This document shows positions 32,710 to 43,944 of a stretch of DNA of 64,000 bases, in pieces (the first letter of the stretch is position 1; every line of letters starts with the position of its first letter). The stretch comes from Chryseobacterium cucumeris (GTDB taxonomy: Bacteria; Bacteroidota; Bacteroidia; Flavobacteriales; Weeksellaceae): assembly GCF_016775705.1 (NCBI RefSeq), contig NZ_CP068760.1, positions 434,001-498,000 of the forward strand, given 5' to 3'. A program made the position numbers and the translations under genes. Below the pieces are notes generated by a model. That model saw only the letters and a list, made by a program, of their open reading frames with translations, ran no database searches and was not told the DNA's origin.

Positions 32710-35700
32710 TTAGTTAAGGTCTTCGAATTCTTTCTTAGAACCTACAATAACGTTCTGATACTCTTTAAGACCTGTACCTGCAGGGATTCTGTGTCCTACA
32801 ATTACATTTTCTTTAAGACCGTTAAGATCGTCTATCTTACCAGCAACTGCTGCTTCGTTAAGAACTTTAGTTGTTTCCTGGAATGATGCTGCCGACATGA
32901 ATGACTTAGTCTGAAGGGCTGCTCTTGTAATACCTTGCAGTACCGGAGTTGCCGTAGCAGGAAGAGCTTCTCTTACTTCTACCAATGCTAAATCTTCACG
33001 CTTCAACTTAGAGTTTTCGTCTCTTAATTCTCTTGCAGTAATCATCTGACCTGGCTTGAATTCTTTAGAATCACCAGCATCTACTACTACTTTAAGACCG
33101 AATACTCTGTTGTTTTCTTCCAGGAAGTCATACTTATGTTCAAGAGCTCCTTCAAGGAATTGAGTATCACCTCCATCTACGATAGATACTTTCGTCATCA
33201 TTTGTCTTACGATAATTTCGAAGTGCTTATCATCGATTTTTACCCCCTGTAGACGGTAAACTTCCTGAATTTCGTTTACTAAGTATTCCTGAACGGCTGT
33301 TGGACCTTTAATTCTCAAGATATCTTCCGGTGTGATAGAACCGTCAGAAAGTGGAGAACCTGCTCTTACGAAGTCATTCTCCTGAACAAGAATCTGGTTA
33401 GAAAGTTTTACTAAGTAAATTTTTCTTTCTCCGGTTTTAGCCTCAACAATAAGTTCACGGTTACCTCTCTTGATTTTTCCGTAAGAAACTACCCCGTCGA
33501 TTTCAGTAACAACCGCTGGGTTTGAAGGGTTTCTTGCTTCGAATAATTCGGTAACTCTCGGAAGACCTCCGGTGATATCCCCTGCTTTTGCAGATTTTCT
33601 TGGGATCTTGATTAAGACTTTACCAGCCTTAATTTTTTCACCATCGTTAACCATTAAGTGGGCTCCTACCGGTAAGTTGTAAGCTTTTTGCTCAACTCCT
33701 TTAGAGTCTACCACTTTCAGGGTAGGTACGGCTTTCTTATTTCTGGATTCAGAGATTACTTTCTCTTCGAATCCTGTTTGTTCGTCAATTTCAAGCTGGA
33801 ATGAAATACCCTGGATGATATCCTCGTATTCTACCTTACCTGAAGTTTCAGCAATGATAACCGCGTTATACGGATCCCATCTACAGATTGTATCACCTTT
33901 CTTCACTTTATCACCTGGTTTTACAGATAATATAGATCCGTAAGGTACGTTAGCTACCATTAATGGAGTTCTGGACTCATTATCAGCAACTAATCTGAAT
34001 TCTGTTGAACGGGAAACCACAACCTCAGCTGTATTACCGTTTTCATCTTCAGAAGTAATTGTTCTTACTTCATCCATTTCTACGATACCATCTCTTCTTG
34101 CAACGATAGATGGGTTTTCTGATACGTTACCTGCAGTACCCCCCTGGTGGAAGGTTCTCAACGTAAGCTGAGTACCTGGTTCCCCAATGGATTGTGCTGC
34201 AATTACACCTACCGCTTCACCCATGTGAATCACTTTACCTGTTGCCAAGTTTCTACCGTAACATTTCGCACAGATACCTTTCTTAGCTTCACAAGTTAAT
34301 GGTGAACGAACCTCCACAGCTTCTAATCCAGCTTCTTCGATTCTTTTCGCCAAAGATTCAATGATCACCTGATCTGCACTTGCGATAAGCTCGTCAGTTT
34401 CAGGATCGTAAATATTATGAAGAGATACTCTACCTAAGATTCTTTCAGAGATTCTTTCAACGATCTCGTCATTTTTCTTAAGTGCAGTAACTTCTGTACC
34501 TCTTAGAGTTCCACAGTCGTCTTCTGTAACGATAACGTCCTGTGCAACGTCTACCAATCTTCTCGTTAAGTAACCGGCATCGGCTGTCTTAAGAGCGGTA
34601 TCCGCAAGACCTTTACGGGCACCGTGGGTAGAGATAAAGTACTCTAGAATCGAAAGACCTTCCTTAAAGTTGGCAAGGATCGGGTTTTCAATGATCTCCG
34701 CTCCGGTAGAACCGGCTTTCTGCGGTTTTGCCATCAAACCTCTCATCCCTGATAACTGACGGATCTGTTCTTTAGAACCCCTCGCTCCAGAGTCAAGCAT
34801 CATGTATACAGAGTTGAAACCACCTTGGTCAGTTTTCATTCTGCTCATGATCATTTCAGTTAATCCGGCGTTGGTATTTGTCCAAACGTCGATTACCTGG
34901 TTATAACGTTCTGTATCGGTAATCAGACCCATGTTATAGTTGGCTCTAATTTCGTCTACAGTTTCAATTGATTGTGCAATCATCTGTTTTTTCTCAACAG
35001 GAACTACGATATCCCCAAGTGAGAAAGAAAGACCTCCTTTGAATGCGTTTGAATACCCTAAGTCTTTCATTGCATCAAGGAACTTCACAGTTGTAGGGAA
35101 ATCTGTATCAGCAAGGATCTTACCGATAACGTTTCTCAATGATTTCTTAGTCAGAAGTTCATTGATATATCCTACCTGCTTAGGTACAATCTGGTTGAAC
35201 AGGATTCTACCTACAGAAGTTTCGATCAATCTTGTTACGATTTGTCCGTCTTCTTTAATTGGTAGTCTACATCTTACTTTAGCATTTAAAGATACTCTAC
35301 CTTCAGCATAAGCGATTTCCGCTTCTTCAGGAGAATAGAATGCAAGACCTTCTCCTTTTACTTTCATCGTCTCTGTAGAGCTTAATTCTTTAGTCATGAA
35401 ATAAAGACCAAGAACCATGTCCTGAGATGGTACTGTAATTGGAGAACCGTTTGCAGGGTTCAGGATGTTTTGAGAACCTAACATCAATAACTGAGCTTCA
35501 AGGATCGCTTCTGGTCCTAACGGTAAGTGTACCGCCATCTGGTCACCATCGAAATCGGCGTTGAAGGCCGTAGTTACTAACGGGTGTAGCTGGATTGCCT
35601 TACCTTCGATCATCTTAGGTTGGAAAGCCTGAATACCCAGTCTGTGAAGCGTAGGTGCTCTGTTCAATAGAACAGGGTGACCTTTCATCACGTTTTCAAG

Positions 35701-36975
35701 GATATCATAAACTACCGGTTCTTTTCTGTCGATAATTCTCTTTGCAGATTTTACTGTTTTTACAATTCCTCTTTCAATCAGCTTTCTGATGATGAACGGT
35801 TTGTAAAGTTCAGCTGCCATATCTTTAGGAATACCACATTCGTGAAGCTGTAAGTTTGGACCTACAACAATTACCGAACGCGCAGAGTAGTCAACCCTTT
35901 TCCCTAGTAAGTTCTGACGGAAACGACCTTGCTTACCTTTCAATGAATCAGAAAGTGATTTCAATGGTCTGTTTGACTCAGATTTTACTGCAGAAGATTT
36001 TCTTGTGTTATCGAATAATGAATCTACAGATTCCTGAAGCATACGCTTCTCGTTTCTCAAGATTACTTCAGGAGCTTTGATCTCCAATAATCTCTTCAAA
36101 CGGTTATTTCTGATGATAACTCTTCTGTAAAGGTCATTCAGGTCAGAAGTTGCGAAACGTCCTCCATCCAATGGAACCAATGGTCTTAGTTCTGGCGGGA
36201 TAACAGGAAGCACACGCATGATCATCCACTCTGGTCTGTTGATCATTCTTGTATTAGCACCTCTCAATGCTTCTACCACGTTCAATCTCTTAAGAGCTTC
36301 AGTTCTTCTTTGTTTTGAACCTTCGTTGTGAGCTTTGTGTCTCAAGTCGAAAGACAATGCATCAAGATCGATTCTTTTTAAAAGATCTTCCACAGCTTCA
36401 GCACCCATTCTGGCGATGAATTTGTTTGGATCAGAATCATCAAGATACTGGTTTTCTACAGGAAGAGTTTCCATGATATCAAGGTACTCTTCTTCTGTAA
36501 GGAATTCCATATTTTCAAAATCAGAACCGTCTAATTTTTTAGCAATACCCTGCTGGATCACCACATATCTTTCGTAGTAGATGATCATATCTAATTTCTT
36601 AGAAGGAATTCCTAAAAGGTATCCGATTTTGTTTGGTAATGAACGGAAATACCAGATGTGTGCAATTGGAACTACAAGGTTGATGTGCCCGATTCTCTCT
36701 CTTCTTACTTTTTTCTCAGTAACTTCTACTCCACAACGGTCACAAACGATCCCTTTGTAACGAATTCTCTTGTATTTACCACAAGCACATTCGTAATCCT
36801 TTACAGGACCAAAGATTTTCTCACAAAATAGCCCGTCTCTTTCAGGCTTGTGAGTTCTGTAGTTAATAGTTTCCGGTTTTAAAACCTCCCCTCTTGAGTC
36901 TTGTAAAATAGACTCCGGTGAAGCTAAACCGATGGTTATTTTATTAAATCTACTTGATTTATTTTTATTTGACAT
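32710..36975 (-). CDS. rpoC: DNA-directed RNA polymerase subunit beta'
   Basis: This 1421-residue protein is the catalytic beta' subunit. The N-terminal zinc finger uses Cys63, Cys65, Cys78 and Cys81, and the Mg-binding active site [12 protein letters not shown] lies near residues 467-478. The second zinc site [13 protein letters not shown] is present, and the trigger-loop/bridge-helix area precedes it ([17 protein letters not shown], then the HQGG region). Length is normal for Flavobacteriia. It lies 122 bp after rpoB on the same strand. The gap contains short tandem repeats, but no terminator is seen, so the two genes are cotranscribed. Confidence 0.99.
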   Translation of the reverse strand: MSNKNKSSRFNKITIGLASPESILQDSRGEVLKPETINYRTHKPERDGLFCEKIFGPVKDYECACGKYKRIRYKGIVCDRCGVEVTEKKVRRERIGHINLVVPIAHIWYFRSLPNKIGYLLGIPSKKLDMIIYYERYVVIQQGIAKKLDGSDFENMEFLTEEEYLDIMETLPVENQYLDDSDPNKFIARMGAEAVEDLLKRIDLDALSFDLRHKAHNEGSKQRRTEALKRLNVVEALRGANTRMINRPEWMIMRVLPVIPPELRPLVPLDGGRFATSDLNDLYRRVIIRNNRLKRLLEIKAPEVILRNEKRMLQESVDSLFDNTRKSSAVKSESNRPLKSLSDSLKGKQGRFRQNLLGKRVDYSARSVIVVGPNLQLHECGIPKDMAAELYKPFIIRKLIERGIVKTVKSAKRIIDRKEPVVYDILENVMKGHPVLLNRAPTLHRLGIQAFQPKMIEGKAIQLHPLVTTAFNADFDGDQMAVHLPLGPEAILEAQLLMLGSQNILNPANGSPITVPSQDMVLGLYFMTKELSSTETMKVKGEGLAFYSPEEAEIAYAEGRVSLNAKVRCRLPIKEDGQIVTRLIETSVGRILFNQIVPKQVGYINELLTKKSLRNVIGKILADTDFPTTVKFLDAMKDLGYSNAFKGGLSFSLGDIVVPVEKKQMIAQSIETVDEIRANYNMGLITDTERYNQVIDVWTNTNAGLTEMIMSRMKTDQGGFNSVYMMLDSGARGSKEQIRQLSGMRGLMAKPQKAGSTGAEIIENPILANFKEGLSILEYFISTHGARKGLADTALKTADAGYLTRRLVDVAQDVIVTEDDCGTLRGTEVTALKKNDEIVERISERILGRVSLHNIYDPETDELIASADQVIIESLAKRIEEAGLEAVEVRSPLTCEAKKGICAKCYGRNLATGKVIHMGEAVGVIAAQSIGEPGTQLTLRTFHQGGTAGNVSENPSIVARRDGIVEMDEVRTITSEDENGNTAEVVVSRSTEFRLVADNESRTPLMVANVPYGSILSVKPGDKVKKGDTICRWDPYNAVIIAETSGKVEYEDIIQGISFQLEIDEQTGFEEKVISESRNKKAVPTLKVVDSKGVEQKAYNLPVGAHLMVNDGEKIKAGKVLIKIPRKSAKAGDITGGLPRVTELFEARNPSNPAVVTEIDGVVSYGKIKRGNRELIVEAKTGERKIYLVKLSNQILVQENDFVRAGSPLSDGSITPEDILRIKGPTAVQEYLVNEIQEVYRLQGVKIDDKHFEIIVRQMMTKVSIVDGGDTQFLEGALEHKYDFLEENNRVFGLKVVVDAGDSKEFKPGQMITARELRDENSKLKREDLALVEVREALPATATPVLQGITRAALQTKSFMSAASFQETTKVLNEAAVAGKIDDLNGLKENVIVGHRIPAGTGLKEYQNVIVGSKKEFEDLN

Positions 36976-36986
36976 AATTTTTTTTA

Positions 36987-37014
36987 GATTTTAGATTTCA
37001 GATTTCAGATTTCA
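36987..37014 (-). repeat. Short tandem repeats between rpoB and rpoC
   Basis: Four 7-base units (GATTTTA then GATTTCA three times) occupy this stretch. A second pair, TCTGACATCT at 37068-37077 and 37082-37091, has a 14-base period. There is no gene in 36976-37097. The repeat may vary in length between strains. Confidence 0.85.
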
Positions 37015-37097
37015 GAAGAAATCATCATTCCAAATTCAAGGATTATAAAATTGTTAGAGTGTCGTAGTCTGACATCTTGTGTCTGACATCTGATATC

Positions 37098-40000
37098 TTA
37101 CTCCTCCAATCTTACGTCTAATCCAAGACCTTGTAACTCGTGAAGTAATACGTTGAATGATTCCGGAATACCTGGTTCAGGCATAGATTCACCTTTTGCA
37201 ATTGCTTCATAAGTTTTTGCTCTACCAATCACGTCATCCGACTTCACAGTAAGGATCTCTCTCAGGATGTTAGATGCACCGAATGCTTCAAGTGCCCAAA
37301 CCTCCATCTCTCCGAATCTCTGACCTCCGAACTGAGCTTTACCTCCTAACGGCTGCTGAGTAATCAATGAGTAAGGACCGATAGAACGTGCGTGCATTTT
37401 GTCATCAACCATGTGTCCTAATTTCAGCATGTAAATAACCCCTACAGTCGCAGCCTGAGTAAATCTTTCTCCAGTACCACCATCATAAAGGTAAGTGTGA
37501 CCGAATTTAGGAAGACCTGCTTTGTCTGTATATTCAGTAATCTGATCAAGAGTTGCTCCATCGAAGATTGGTGTAGCGAACTTCATACCCAGCTTCTGAC
37601 CAGCCCATCCAAGAACTGTTTCATAAATCTGACCGATGTTCATACGGGAAGGTACCCCAAGTGGATTCAATACGATATCTACCGGTGTTCCGTCTTCCAG
37701 GAATGGCATATCTTCTTCACGAACGATTCTTGAAACGATACCTTTGTTACCGTGACGTCCTGCCATTTTATCTCCTACATTCAGTTTACGTTTCTTAGCG
37801 ATGTAAACTTTAGCCAGCTTCATGATACCTGCAGGAAGCTCATCTCCGATTGAAATAGCAAATTTCTCACGGTTTTTAACTCCTTGAATGTCGTTATATT
37901 TGATTTTGTAATTGTGAATCAATTGTTTGATCAATTCATTCTTGTCAGCATCTACTGTCCAGTCTGAACCGCTAACGTTTACATAATCTTCGACTGAAGT
38001 TAATAACTTGTGAGTGAATTTCACACCTTTACCGATGATTTCTTCGTCAAGGTCGTTTTGTACCCCCTGAGAAGTTTTACCGCTTACCAGTGTATTTAAT
38101 TTTTCAATTAACGTATTTCTCAACTCATCAAACTTAGCCTTGTAAGTGTTTTCAATTTCTTCAAGTTTAAGTTTTTCTTCAGTTCTTTTCTTTTTGTCTT
38201 TAATATTTCTTGAGAACAATTTCTTGTTGATAACAACTCCTCTTAATGATGAGTCTGCTTTCAGTGAAGCATCCTTCACATCACCAGCTTTATCACCGAA
38301 GATTGCTCTAAGAAGTTTTTCTTCAGGAGTTGGGTCAGATTCACCTTTTGGAGTAATTTTACCAATCATGATATCTCCAGGCTTCACTTCAGCACCGATT
38401 CTGATCATACCGTTCTCGTCAAGATCTTTCGTAGCTTCTTCAGATACGTTTGGAATATCTGCTGTAAGTTCTTCCATACCTAATTTAGTATCACGAACTT
38501 CAAGAGAATATTCATCTACGTGGATTGAAGTAAACCAGTCCTCACGTACAACTTTTTCGTTGATTACGATTGCATCCTCGAAGTTGTACCCTTTCCAAGG
38601 CATGAACGCTACCACTAAGTTTCTACCAAGAGCCAATTCTCCTTTTTCAGTAGCATACCCGTCGCAAAGTACCTGTCCTTTTTCCACTACATCACCTACT
38701 CTTACGTTTGGTCTTAGGGTAATGGTTGTACTCTGGTTCGTTTTTCTGAACTTAGTAAGGTTGTATGTTTTAGTAGCAGACTCAAATTGTACTAAATCTT
38801 CGTCTTCGCTTCTTTCGTATTTAATAACGATTCTGTCAGCATCTACGTACTGTACTGTACCTGTACCTTCAGCGTTAATTAAAATTCTTGAATCTCTTGC
38901 AACCTGCTGCTCAAGCCCTGTACCAACGATTGGAGCCTGTGGCTTCAATAGAGGAACGGCCTGACGCATCATATTGGATCCCATCAATGCACGGTTCGCA
39001 TCATCATGTTCCAGGAATGGAATTAATGAAGCGGAAATACCGGAAATCTGGTTTGGTGCTACGTCGATAAGGTCTACCTGGCTAGGTTCTACTACCGGAT
39101 AGTCACCATCCAATCTTGCAATGATTCTGTCTGTTTCGAATTCACCGTTGTCGCTCAATTCAACGTTTGCCTGAGCAATTACTTTAGATTCTTCATCTTC
39201 CGCATTTAAGTAGATAGGATCTGCGTTAAGCTCAATCTTACCGCCTTCTACTTTTCTATATGGAGTTTCGATGAAACCTAGTCTGTTGATTTTAGCATAA
39301 ATACCTAAAGATGAAATCAAACCGATGTTTGGTCCTTCCGGAGTTTCAATCGGACAAATTCTTCCGTAGTGAGTATGGTGAACGTCTCGAACCTCGAAAC
39401 CTGCTCTTTCTCTTGATAAACCACCAGGCCCTAGTGCAGATAATCTTCTCTTGTGAGTGATCTCTGATAGAGGGTTGGTTTGGTCCATAAACTGAGAAAG
39501 CTGGTTGGTACCAAAGAACGAGTTGATTACTGATGTTAATGTCTTTGCATTTACAAGGTCAAGCGGAGTAAAGATTTCGTTATCTCTAACGTTCATTCTT
39601 TCCTTGATTGTTCTTGCAATTCTTGAAAGACCTACCCCGAACTGTCCAGCCAACTGCTCACCAACAGTTTTAATTCTTCTGTTTGATAAGTGGTCAATAT
39701 CATCAACCTCTGCTTTAGAGTTGACAAGCTCGATTAAGTGTCTTACAATAGCAATGATATCTTCTTTTGTAAGAACCTCAGTTGTCGTTGGAATGTTAAG
39801 ACCTAGCTTTTTGTTCAATCTGTAACGCCCAACTTCACCTAATGAATATCTCTGCTCAGAGAAGAATAATTTTTCAATGATTCCTCTTGCTGTTTCCTCA
39901 TCTGGCGGATCTGCGTTTCTTAACTGACGATAAATATACTCTACCGCTTCTTTTTCAGAGTTAGTAGGGTCTTTTTGTAATGTATTCTGGATGATAGAGA

Positions 40001-40919
40001 ATTCGTTGCTGTTTTCTTTGTGAATCAGGATTGACTTCACACCAGCATCAAGAATAAGATCCAAATGTTCTTTTTCAAGAATCGTTTCTCTATCCAGGAT
40101 GATTTCGTTTCTTTCAATAGAAACTACCTCACCTGTATCTTCGTCTACGAAATCTTCGAACCAGGTGTTCAATACTCTCGCAGCCAATGTTCTTCCTTCT
40201 ACTTTTTTAAGGGCAGCTTTAGAAACTTTCACTTCTTCAGCAAGGTCAAAGATCTGAAGGATATCCTTGTCAGATTCGTAACCGATTGCTCTTAATAAAG
40301 TTGTTAATGGTAATTTTTTCTTACGGTCGATATACGCGTACATTACGCTGTTGATATCAGTTGTAAATTCCATCCAAGATCCTTTGAAAGGGATAATTCT
40401 TGAATAGTAAAGTTTGGTTCCGTTAGCGTGGTAAGTTTGTCCGAAGAATACACCAGGTGAACGGTGAAGCTGCGTAACAATAACTCTTTCAGCACCATTG
40501 ATGATAAAAGAACCACTTGGCGTCATATAAGGAACCGGACCTAAGTATACGTCCTGAACCACAGTCTGGAAATCTTCATGTTCCGGGTCAGTACAATACA
40601 GTTTAAGTCTAGCTTTTAGAGGAACTGAATAAGTAAGTCCTCTTTCCACACACTCATCGATTGAATAACGTGGAGAATCTACCAGATAGTCTAAGAATTC
40701 TAATACGAATTGGTTTCTTGAATCCGTAATTGGGAAATTCTCTTGGAAAGTCTTGTAAAGAGCTTCTGTCTTTCTGGCTTCAGGAAGTGTATCAAGCTGG
40801 AAAAATTCTCTGAAAGATTCAATTTGGATATCCAAAAAGTCCGGAGTGATGATTTTTCCTTTCGCTGATGAGAAATTAATTCTCGGATTTCCTTGAGTTG
40901 TTGATTTTGTTTTACTCAT
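37098..40919 (-). CDS. rpoB: DNA-directed RNA polymerase subunit beta
   Basis: This 1273-residue beta subunit has all expected conserved blocks: the rifampicin pocket [39 protein letters not shown], the [15 protein letters not shown] and [10 protein letters not shown] regions and the C-terminal [12 protein letters not shown] clamp part. The residues equivalent to the common rifampicin-resistance positions (Asp in QFMD, His in THKRR, Ser in LSALG) are unchanged. It has its own promoter at 41243-41273 and an unusually long leader of about 320 bases, because the region between it and rplL is occupied by another transcription unit. Confidence 0.99.
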   Translation of the reverse strand: MSKTKSTTQGNPRINFSSAKGKIITPDFLDIQIESFREFFQLDTLPEARKTEALYKTFQENFPITDSRNQFVLEFLDYLVDSPRYSIDECVERGLTYSVPLKARLKLYCTDPEHEDFQTVVQDVYLGPVPYMTPSGSFIINGAERVIVTQLHRSPGVFFGQTYHANGTKLYYSRIIPFKGSWMEFTTDINSVMYAYIDRKKKLPLTTLLRAIGYESDKDILQIFDLAEEVKVSKAALKKVEGRTLAARVLNTWFEDFVDEDTGEVVSIERNEIILDRETILEKEHLDLILDAGVKSILIHKENSNEFSIIQNTLQKDPTNSEKEAVEYIYRQLRNADPPDEETARGIIEKLFFSEQRYSLGEVGRYRLNKKLGLNIPTTTEVLTKEDIIAIVRHLIELVNSKAEVDDIDHLSNRRIKTVGEQLAGQFGVGLSRIARTIKERMNVRDNEIFTPLDLVNAKTLTSVINSFFGTNQLSQFMDQTNPLSEITHKRRLSALGPGGLSRERAGFEVRDVHHTHYGRICPIETPEGPNIGLISSLGIYAKINRLGFIETPYRKVEGGKIELNADPIYLNAEDEESKVIAQANVELSDNGEFETDRIIARLDGDYPVVEPSQVDLIDVAPNQISGISASLIPFLEHDDANRALMGSNMMRQAVPLLKPQAPIVGTGLEQQVARDSRILINAEGTGTVQYVDADRIVIKYERSEDEDLVQFESATKTYNLTKFRKTNQSTTITLRPNVRVGDVVEKGQVLCDGYATEKGELALGRNLVVAFMPWKGYNFEDAIVINEKVVREDWFTSIHVDEYSLEVRDTKLGMEELTADIPNVSEEATKDLDENGMIRIGAEVKPGDIMIGKITPKGESDPTPEEKLLRAIFGDKAGDVKDASLKADSSLRGVVINKKLFSRNIKDKKKRTEEKLKLEEIENTYKAKFDELRNTLIEKLNTLVSGKTSQGVQNDLDEEIIGKGVKFTHKLLTSVEDYVNVSGSDWTVDADKNELIKQLIHNYKIKYNDIQGVKNREKFAISIGDELPAGIMKLAKVYIAKKRKLNVGDKMAGRHGNKGIVSRIVREEDMPFLEDGTPVDIVLNPLGVPSRMNIGQIYETVLGWAGQKLGMKFATPIFDGATLDQITEYTDKAGLPKFGHTYLYDGGTGERFTQAATVGVIYMLKLGHMVDDKMHARSIGPYSLITQQPLGGKAQFGGQRFGEMEVWALEAFGASNILREILTVKSDDVIGRAKTYEAIAKGESMPEPGIPESFNVLLHELQGLGLDVRLEE

Positions 40920-41242
40920 AAAACTTTTAAGAAAGGGTTAAAAAATATTTTGATTCATTAAAAAATATCAGAAAAGAACAAGAAACAAGATAAAAGTAAA
41001 AGGTAAAAGTGTTTTTGGCGCTCACAAAGGACCTTAGATTCTTTTAAACTTCCTACATGGTTCTTTCTAACTGCAACACTGGTATATCTTTTCACAGCGT
41101 AATGCAAAATATTTTTATTACTTTTGAGGCTGTATTACCGCAGTATTTATATACACGAAATCCCTTCCACGTTTACACAGTGAAAGAGTTGATTTTCAGT
41201 ATTTTATAAATTTACATACAATTTTTCGCGCCAAAAGAAGGG
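40920..41242 (-). other. Long 5' leader of rpoBC
   Basis: About 320 bases between the inferred transcription start and the rpoB ATG hold no reading frame that I can support. The distal half has purine-rich short repeats like AAAGTAAAAGGTAAAAGTG, and the middle is less AT-rich (GAAAGAACCATGTAGGAAG, GGTCCTTTGTGAGCGCC). It may be a structured leader controlling rpoBC expression; I do not recognise a known RNA family. Confidence 0.5.
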
Positions 41243-41273
41243 CAAAGATACAAAAAGTTATCCACAAAAACAA
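41243..41273 (-). promoter_or_regulatory. rpoBC promoter
   Basis: On the minus strand TTG (41273-41271), a 20-base spacer and TATCTTTG (41250-41243) match the Bacteroidota consensus exactly. Confidence 0.85.
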
Positions 41274-41299
41274 ATAAATCATCTCATTTTGAAACTCTT

Positions 41300-41337
41300 A
41301 AAAACGAGAGAGGCTGCCCAAATATGAGCACCCCCTC
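41300..41337 (-). terminator. Terminator of the accessory unit between rplL and rpoB
   Basis: GAGGGGGTGC-loop-GCAGCCTCTC on the minus strand pairs at nine of ten positions and is followed by CGTTTTT. It separates the small gene upstream from the rpoB promoter. Confidence 0.75.
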
Positions 41338-41360
41338 CACAACACAAGCTAATCCTATGA

Positions 41361-41493
41361 TTATTTCACAATAACCTTATAAGATTTTATTTTTTGAGCT
41401 CCCGTGACTGTACAAATACAAATACCTACCTGAGCGATTTCCCGGAAACTTACAGATCATTAGTAGAACGATGGTTAATAATTTATTTTTCAT
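41361..41493 (-). pseudogene. Collapsed secreted-protein remnant: signal peptide plus frameshifted T9SS-like tail
   Basis: ATG at 41493 opens a signal-like MKNKLLTIVLLMI. A one-base shift then gives a frame reading SFREIAQVGICICTVTGAQK and ending KSYKVIVK with a stop at 41361, the form of a type A T9SS C-terminal end. In the original frame the reading stops at 41377. The middle of the protein is missing. I read this as a remnant of a surface protein gene reduced by deletion and frameshift; a real short peptide of 38 residues is the alternative. Confidence 0.55.
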
Positions 41494-41513
41494 TTCTAAT
41501 GCTATTTGATGTT

Positions 41514-41951
41514 TTATATAAATGTACTTTTTGAAAGGACAATTCTATTCTCATCTAATTTATAAATAACACCACAAAGGCGCTTATACTTATAAGATGT
41601 TACAGGATTATGAATAATGCCATCCATTCTATTGGGCAGTCGATTTACTACTTCTGAGGAAGGACATTTCAGAATTGCTGTTTTAAAAAAAGGAAAATTA
41701 TCCCGGAAACCTTTATTACATAACCAATAGCTTTCTTTTTGACCGGCAGAACCATTATACAAACCTGTCCAATAATAAACGGAAACATCAGCAAAGCAAC
41801 CCCATAAATGATTGGTAATAGCTGTACCATATGAGAAACCAGGCTTTGCCCTTATTAGAGATATTATCTTCGTGTTTAGTTTTCCTATAGCCGTCAAAAT
41901 CTTTAGAAGCGTAATCTTATGACCAAAGAAAAGAAGGTTATTTCTATCCAA
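41514..41951 (-). CDS. Hypothetical protein or decayed gene between rplL and rpoB
   Basis: The 145-codon frame starts with TTG at 41951, directly after a stop codon, and has no ATG until near residue 108. No domain is recognised; the sequence is basic with aromatic clusters such as NHLWGCFADVSVYYWTG and ESYWLCNKG. A full promoter lies 20 bases upstream at 41972-42000, and a terminator follows the next remnant, so the region is a small independent unit inside the ribosomal/RNA polymerase cluster. It may be a 5'-truncated gene; a toxin-like or phage-derived origin cannot be excluded. Confidence 0.45.
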   Translation of the reverse strand: MDRNNLLFFGHKITLLKILTAIGKLNTKIISLIRAKPGFSYGTAITNHLWGCFADVSVYYWTGLYNGSAGQKESYWLCNKGFRDNFPFFKTAILKCPSSEVVNRLPNRMDGIIHNPVTSYKYKRLCGVIYKLDENRIVLSKSTFI

Positions 41952-41971
41952 TTATTGTGTTTTTTTCAATA

Positions 41972-42000
41972 CAAATATAATATTTTTTCAATTAAAACAA
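41972..42000 (-). promoter_or_regulatory. Promoter upstream of the small gene at 41514-41951
   Basis: TTG (42000-41998), an 18-base spacer and TATATTTG (41979-41972) on the minus strand. The surrounding 42001-42169 is extremely AT-rich and has no gene. Confidence 0.7.
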
Positions 42001-42169
42001 TAATTAACTAATAAAAATTCACATAAAATAATTAAACATAATAATAAACATAAAAAAAATCATACGTTACCACAAAATATGCAATCATAAAAAACTATAT
42101 CAGTATTAGTAATAACAATATAATATTACTATTAAAAATTAAAAGACACATTTACAAAAGCTTACATAC

Positions 42170-42196
42170 AAAAAAGCCCTGGCAAATGCCCGGGCT
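42170..42196 (-). terminator. Terminator after rplL
   Basis: AGCCCGGGCATTTGCCAGGGCT on the minus strand forms a stem with one mismatch and is followed by TTTTTT. It ends the rplKAJL unit, so rpoBC is transcribed separately. Confidence 0.88.
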
Positions 42197-42220
42197 TCTT
42201 TATTTATAATACAATTGAAA

Positions 42221-42589
42221 TTATTTCAATTCTACTTCAGCACCAGCTTCTTCTAATTGCTTCTTAAGAGCTTCAGCTTCGTCTTTAGAAACACCTTGCT
42301 TAATTGCAGCAGGAGCTCCGTCTACGATATCTTTAGCTTCTTTAAGACCAGCACCAGTTAAATCTTTTACTAATTTAACAATAGCTAATTTAGAAGCACC
42401 TGCAGACTTAAGAATTACGTCGAATTCAGTCTTTTCTTCAGCAGCATCACCTGCACCACCTGCAGCAACAACTACAGCAGCAGCAGCTGGCTCAATTCCG
42501 TACTCATCCTTAAGGATAGCAGCTAATTCGTTTACGTCTTTTACAGTTAGGTTTACTAGCGTTTCAGCTAAATTTTTTAAATCTGACAT
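42221..42589 (-). CDS. rplL: 50S ribosomal protein L7/L12
   Basis: This 122-residue protein has the dimerising N-terminal part ([20 protein letters not shown]), an Ala-rich hinge and the conserved C-terminal domain [20 protein letters not shown] and [13 protein letters not shown]. Several dimers attach to L10 to form the ribosomal stalk that recruits GTPase factors such as EF-Tu. It follows rplJ by 46 bp and is closed by a terminator. Confidence 0.99.
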   Translation of the reverse strand: MSDLKNLAETLVNLTVKDVNELAAILKDEYGIEPAAAAVVVAAGGAGDAAEEKTEFDVILKSAGASKLAIVKLVKDLTGAGLKEAKDIVDGAPAAIKQGVSKDEAEALKKQLEEAGAEVELK

Positions 42590-42635
42590 TGTTGTAATGT
42601 TTTTGTTGATTATTTATTTAATTTTTTGAGTGTAA

Positions 42636-43223
42636 TTATTCAGCAGCTGGCGTTTCGTCAGTGCTTTCTGCAGCAGCTTCAGGAGCTTCAGCAGGAGTTT
42701 CTTCTACCGCAGGAGCAGCTTCTTCAGCTTTAGCTTCTACAGTTTCAGGTTTGTTTTGAAGAGCAGAAACAACTCTCTGGATTGGAGACTGAAGTAATCC
42801 GATGATTTCACCGATCATTTCTTCTCTAGACTTGATGTTAGCCAACATGTCCAGGTTATTGTCACCAACGTAGAAAGTTTCTTGAACAAAAGCAGACTTT
42901 AAAGCTGGCTTTTCTTCTTTCTTTCTGAATCCTTGGATCAATTTCGCAGGAGCGTTTGCTGTTTCAGCAATCATTAACGCTGAGTTTCCTTTGAAAGATG
43001 GGAACATTTCAGAGTAATCAACTCCTTCAATTTGCTCCATTGCTTTTTGTAAAAGTGTATTTTTTACAACTTTCACTTTGATATTTTGTTTGAAAGCCTG
43101 TCTTCTGAAATCTGAAGATTTACCAGCGTTCAAACCTTCTAAATCTGCTACGTATACTACTTTTGCATCCTGAAGCAAATCTTTGATCTCTTGTATTGCT
43201 ACAACTTTTTGGTCTTTTGTCAT
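42636..43223 (-). CDS. rplJ: 50S ribosomal protein L10 with long acidic C-terminal extension
   Basis: Residues 1-160 are a standard L10 (KDLLQDAKVVYVADLEGLN, FPSFKGNSALMI, then the helix that binds L7/L12). About the last 35 residues are a low-complexity tail of Ala, Glu, Pro and Thr (AEEAAPAVEETPAEAPEAAA and similar). L10 in most bacteria is 165-175 residues, so at 195 residues this is an extension rather than an extra domain. It is the stalk base. It sits between rplA and rplL. Confidence 0.98.
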   Translation of the reverse strand: MTKDQKVVAIQEIKDLLQDAKVVYVADLEGLNAGKSSDFRRQAFKQNIKVKVVKNTLLQKAMEQIEGVDYSEMFPSFKGNSALMIAETANAPAKLIQGFRKKEEKPALKSAFVQETFYVGDNNLDMLANIKSREEMIGEIIGLLQSPIQRVVSALQNKPETVEAKAEEAAPAVEETPAEAPEAAAESTDETPAAE

Positions 43224-43240
43224 TGTCTTAAGGATTATTA

Positions 43241-43933
43241 TTAGTTAACAGATTTAGTATCAATTGCAATACCTGGGCTCATTGTAGAAGATAAATAGAT
43301 ACTCTTCACATAAGTTCCTTTAGCAGCAGTTGGTTTCATTTTGATCAATGTCTGGATTAATTCCTGAGCATTTTCTTTGATCTTGGCAGCATCGAAAGAT
43401 ACTTTACCAATACCAGCATGGATAATACCATACTTGTCTACTTTGAAATCAATTTTACCTGCTTTTACTTCAGTTACTGCTTTACCAATTTCCATTGTTA
43501 CAGTTCCTGATTTAGGGTTTGGCATTAAACCTCTTGGACCTAATACTCTACCTAATGGACCTAATTTACCCATTACAGCTGGCATCGTAACGATAACGTC
43601 AACATCTGTCCAACCTTCTTTGATTTTTTGTAAATATTCGTCAAGACCTACATAGTCAGCACCAGCAGCTTTAGCTTCTGCTTCTTTATCTGGAGTTACA
43701 AGAGCTAATACTTTAACATCTTTACCAGTACCGTGAGGAAGAGATACAACACCTCTTACCATTTGGTTTGCTTTTCTAGGGTCTACTCCTAATCTTACTG
43801 CGATATCGACAGAAGCATCAAACTTTGTAGTGTTCACTTCTTTTACAAGAGCTGAACCTTCTTCAAGGTTATAGATTCTTCCTTTTTCTACTTTGCTTAA
43901 AGCTTCCTTTTGCTTTTTAGTTAATTTTGCCAT
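43241..43933 (-). CDS. rplA: 50S ribosomal protein L1
   Basis: This 230-residue protein has the L1 hallmark [17 protein letters not shown] and [23 protein letters not shown] sequence ([20 protein letters not shown]). It forms the L1 stalk near the E site and commonly represses its own operon by binding mRNA. The length is normal. It lies 11 bp after rplK. Confidence 0.99.
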   Translation of the reverse strand: MAKLTKKQKEALSKVEKGRIYNLEEGSALVKEVNTTKFDASVDIAVRLGVDPRKANQMVRGVVSLPHGTGKDVKVLALVTPDKEAEAKAAGADYVGLDEYLQKIKEGWTDVDVIVTMPAVMGKLGPLGRVLGPRGLMPNPKSGTVTMEIGKAVTEVKAGKIDFKVDKYGIIHAGIGKVSFDAAKIKENAQELIQTLIKMKPTAAKGTYVKSIYLSSTMSPGIAIDTKSVN

Positions 43934-43944
43934 TTCTTTAAGTT

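Noticed and set aside
38146..38964. 272-codon frame on the plus strand inside rpoB
   Set aside because: It is opposite a fully conserved rpoB reading frame and is serine-rich with no recognisable content, as expected for an antisense shadow.
37098..40919. Rifampicin-resistance mutation in rpoB
   Set aside because: The cluster I region keeps the usual Asp, His and Ser positions, so no resistance substitution is visible.
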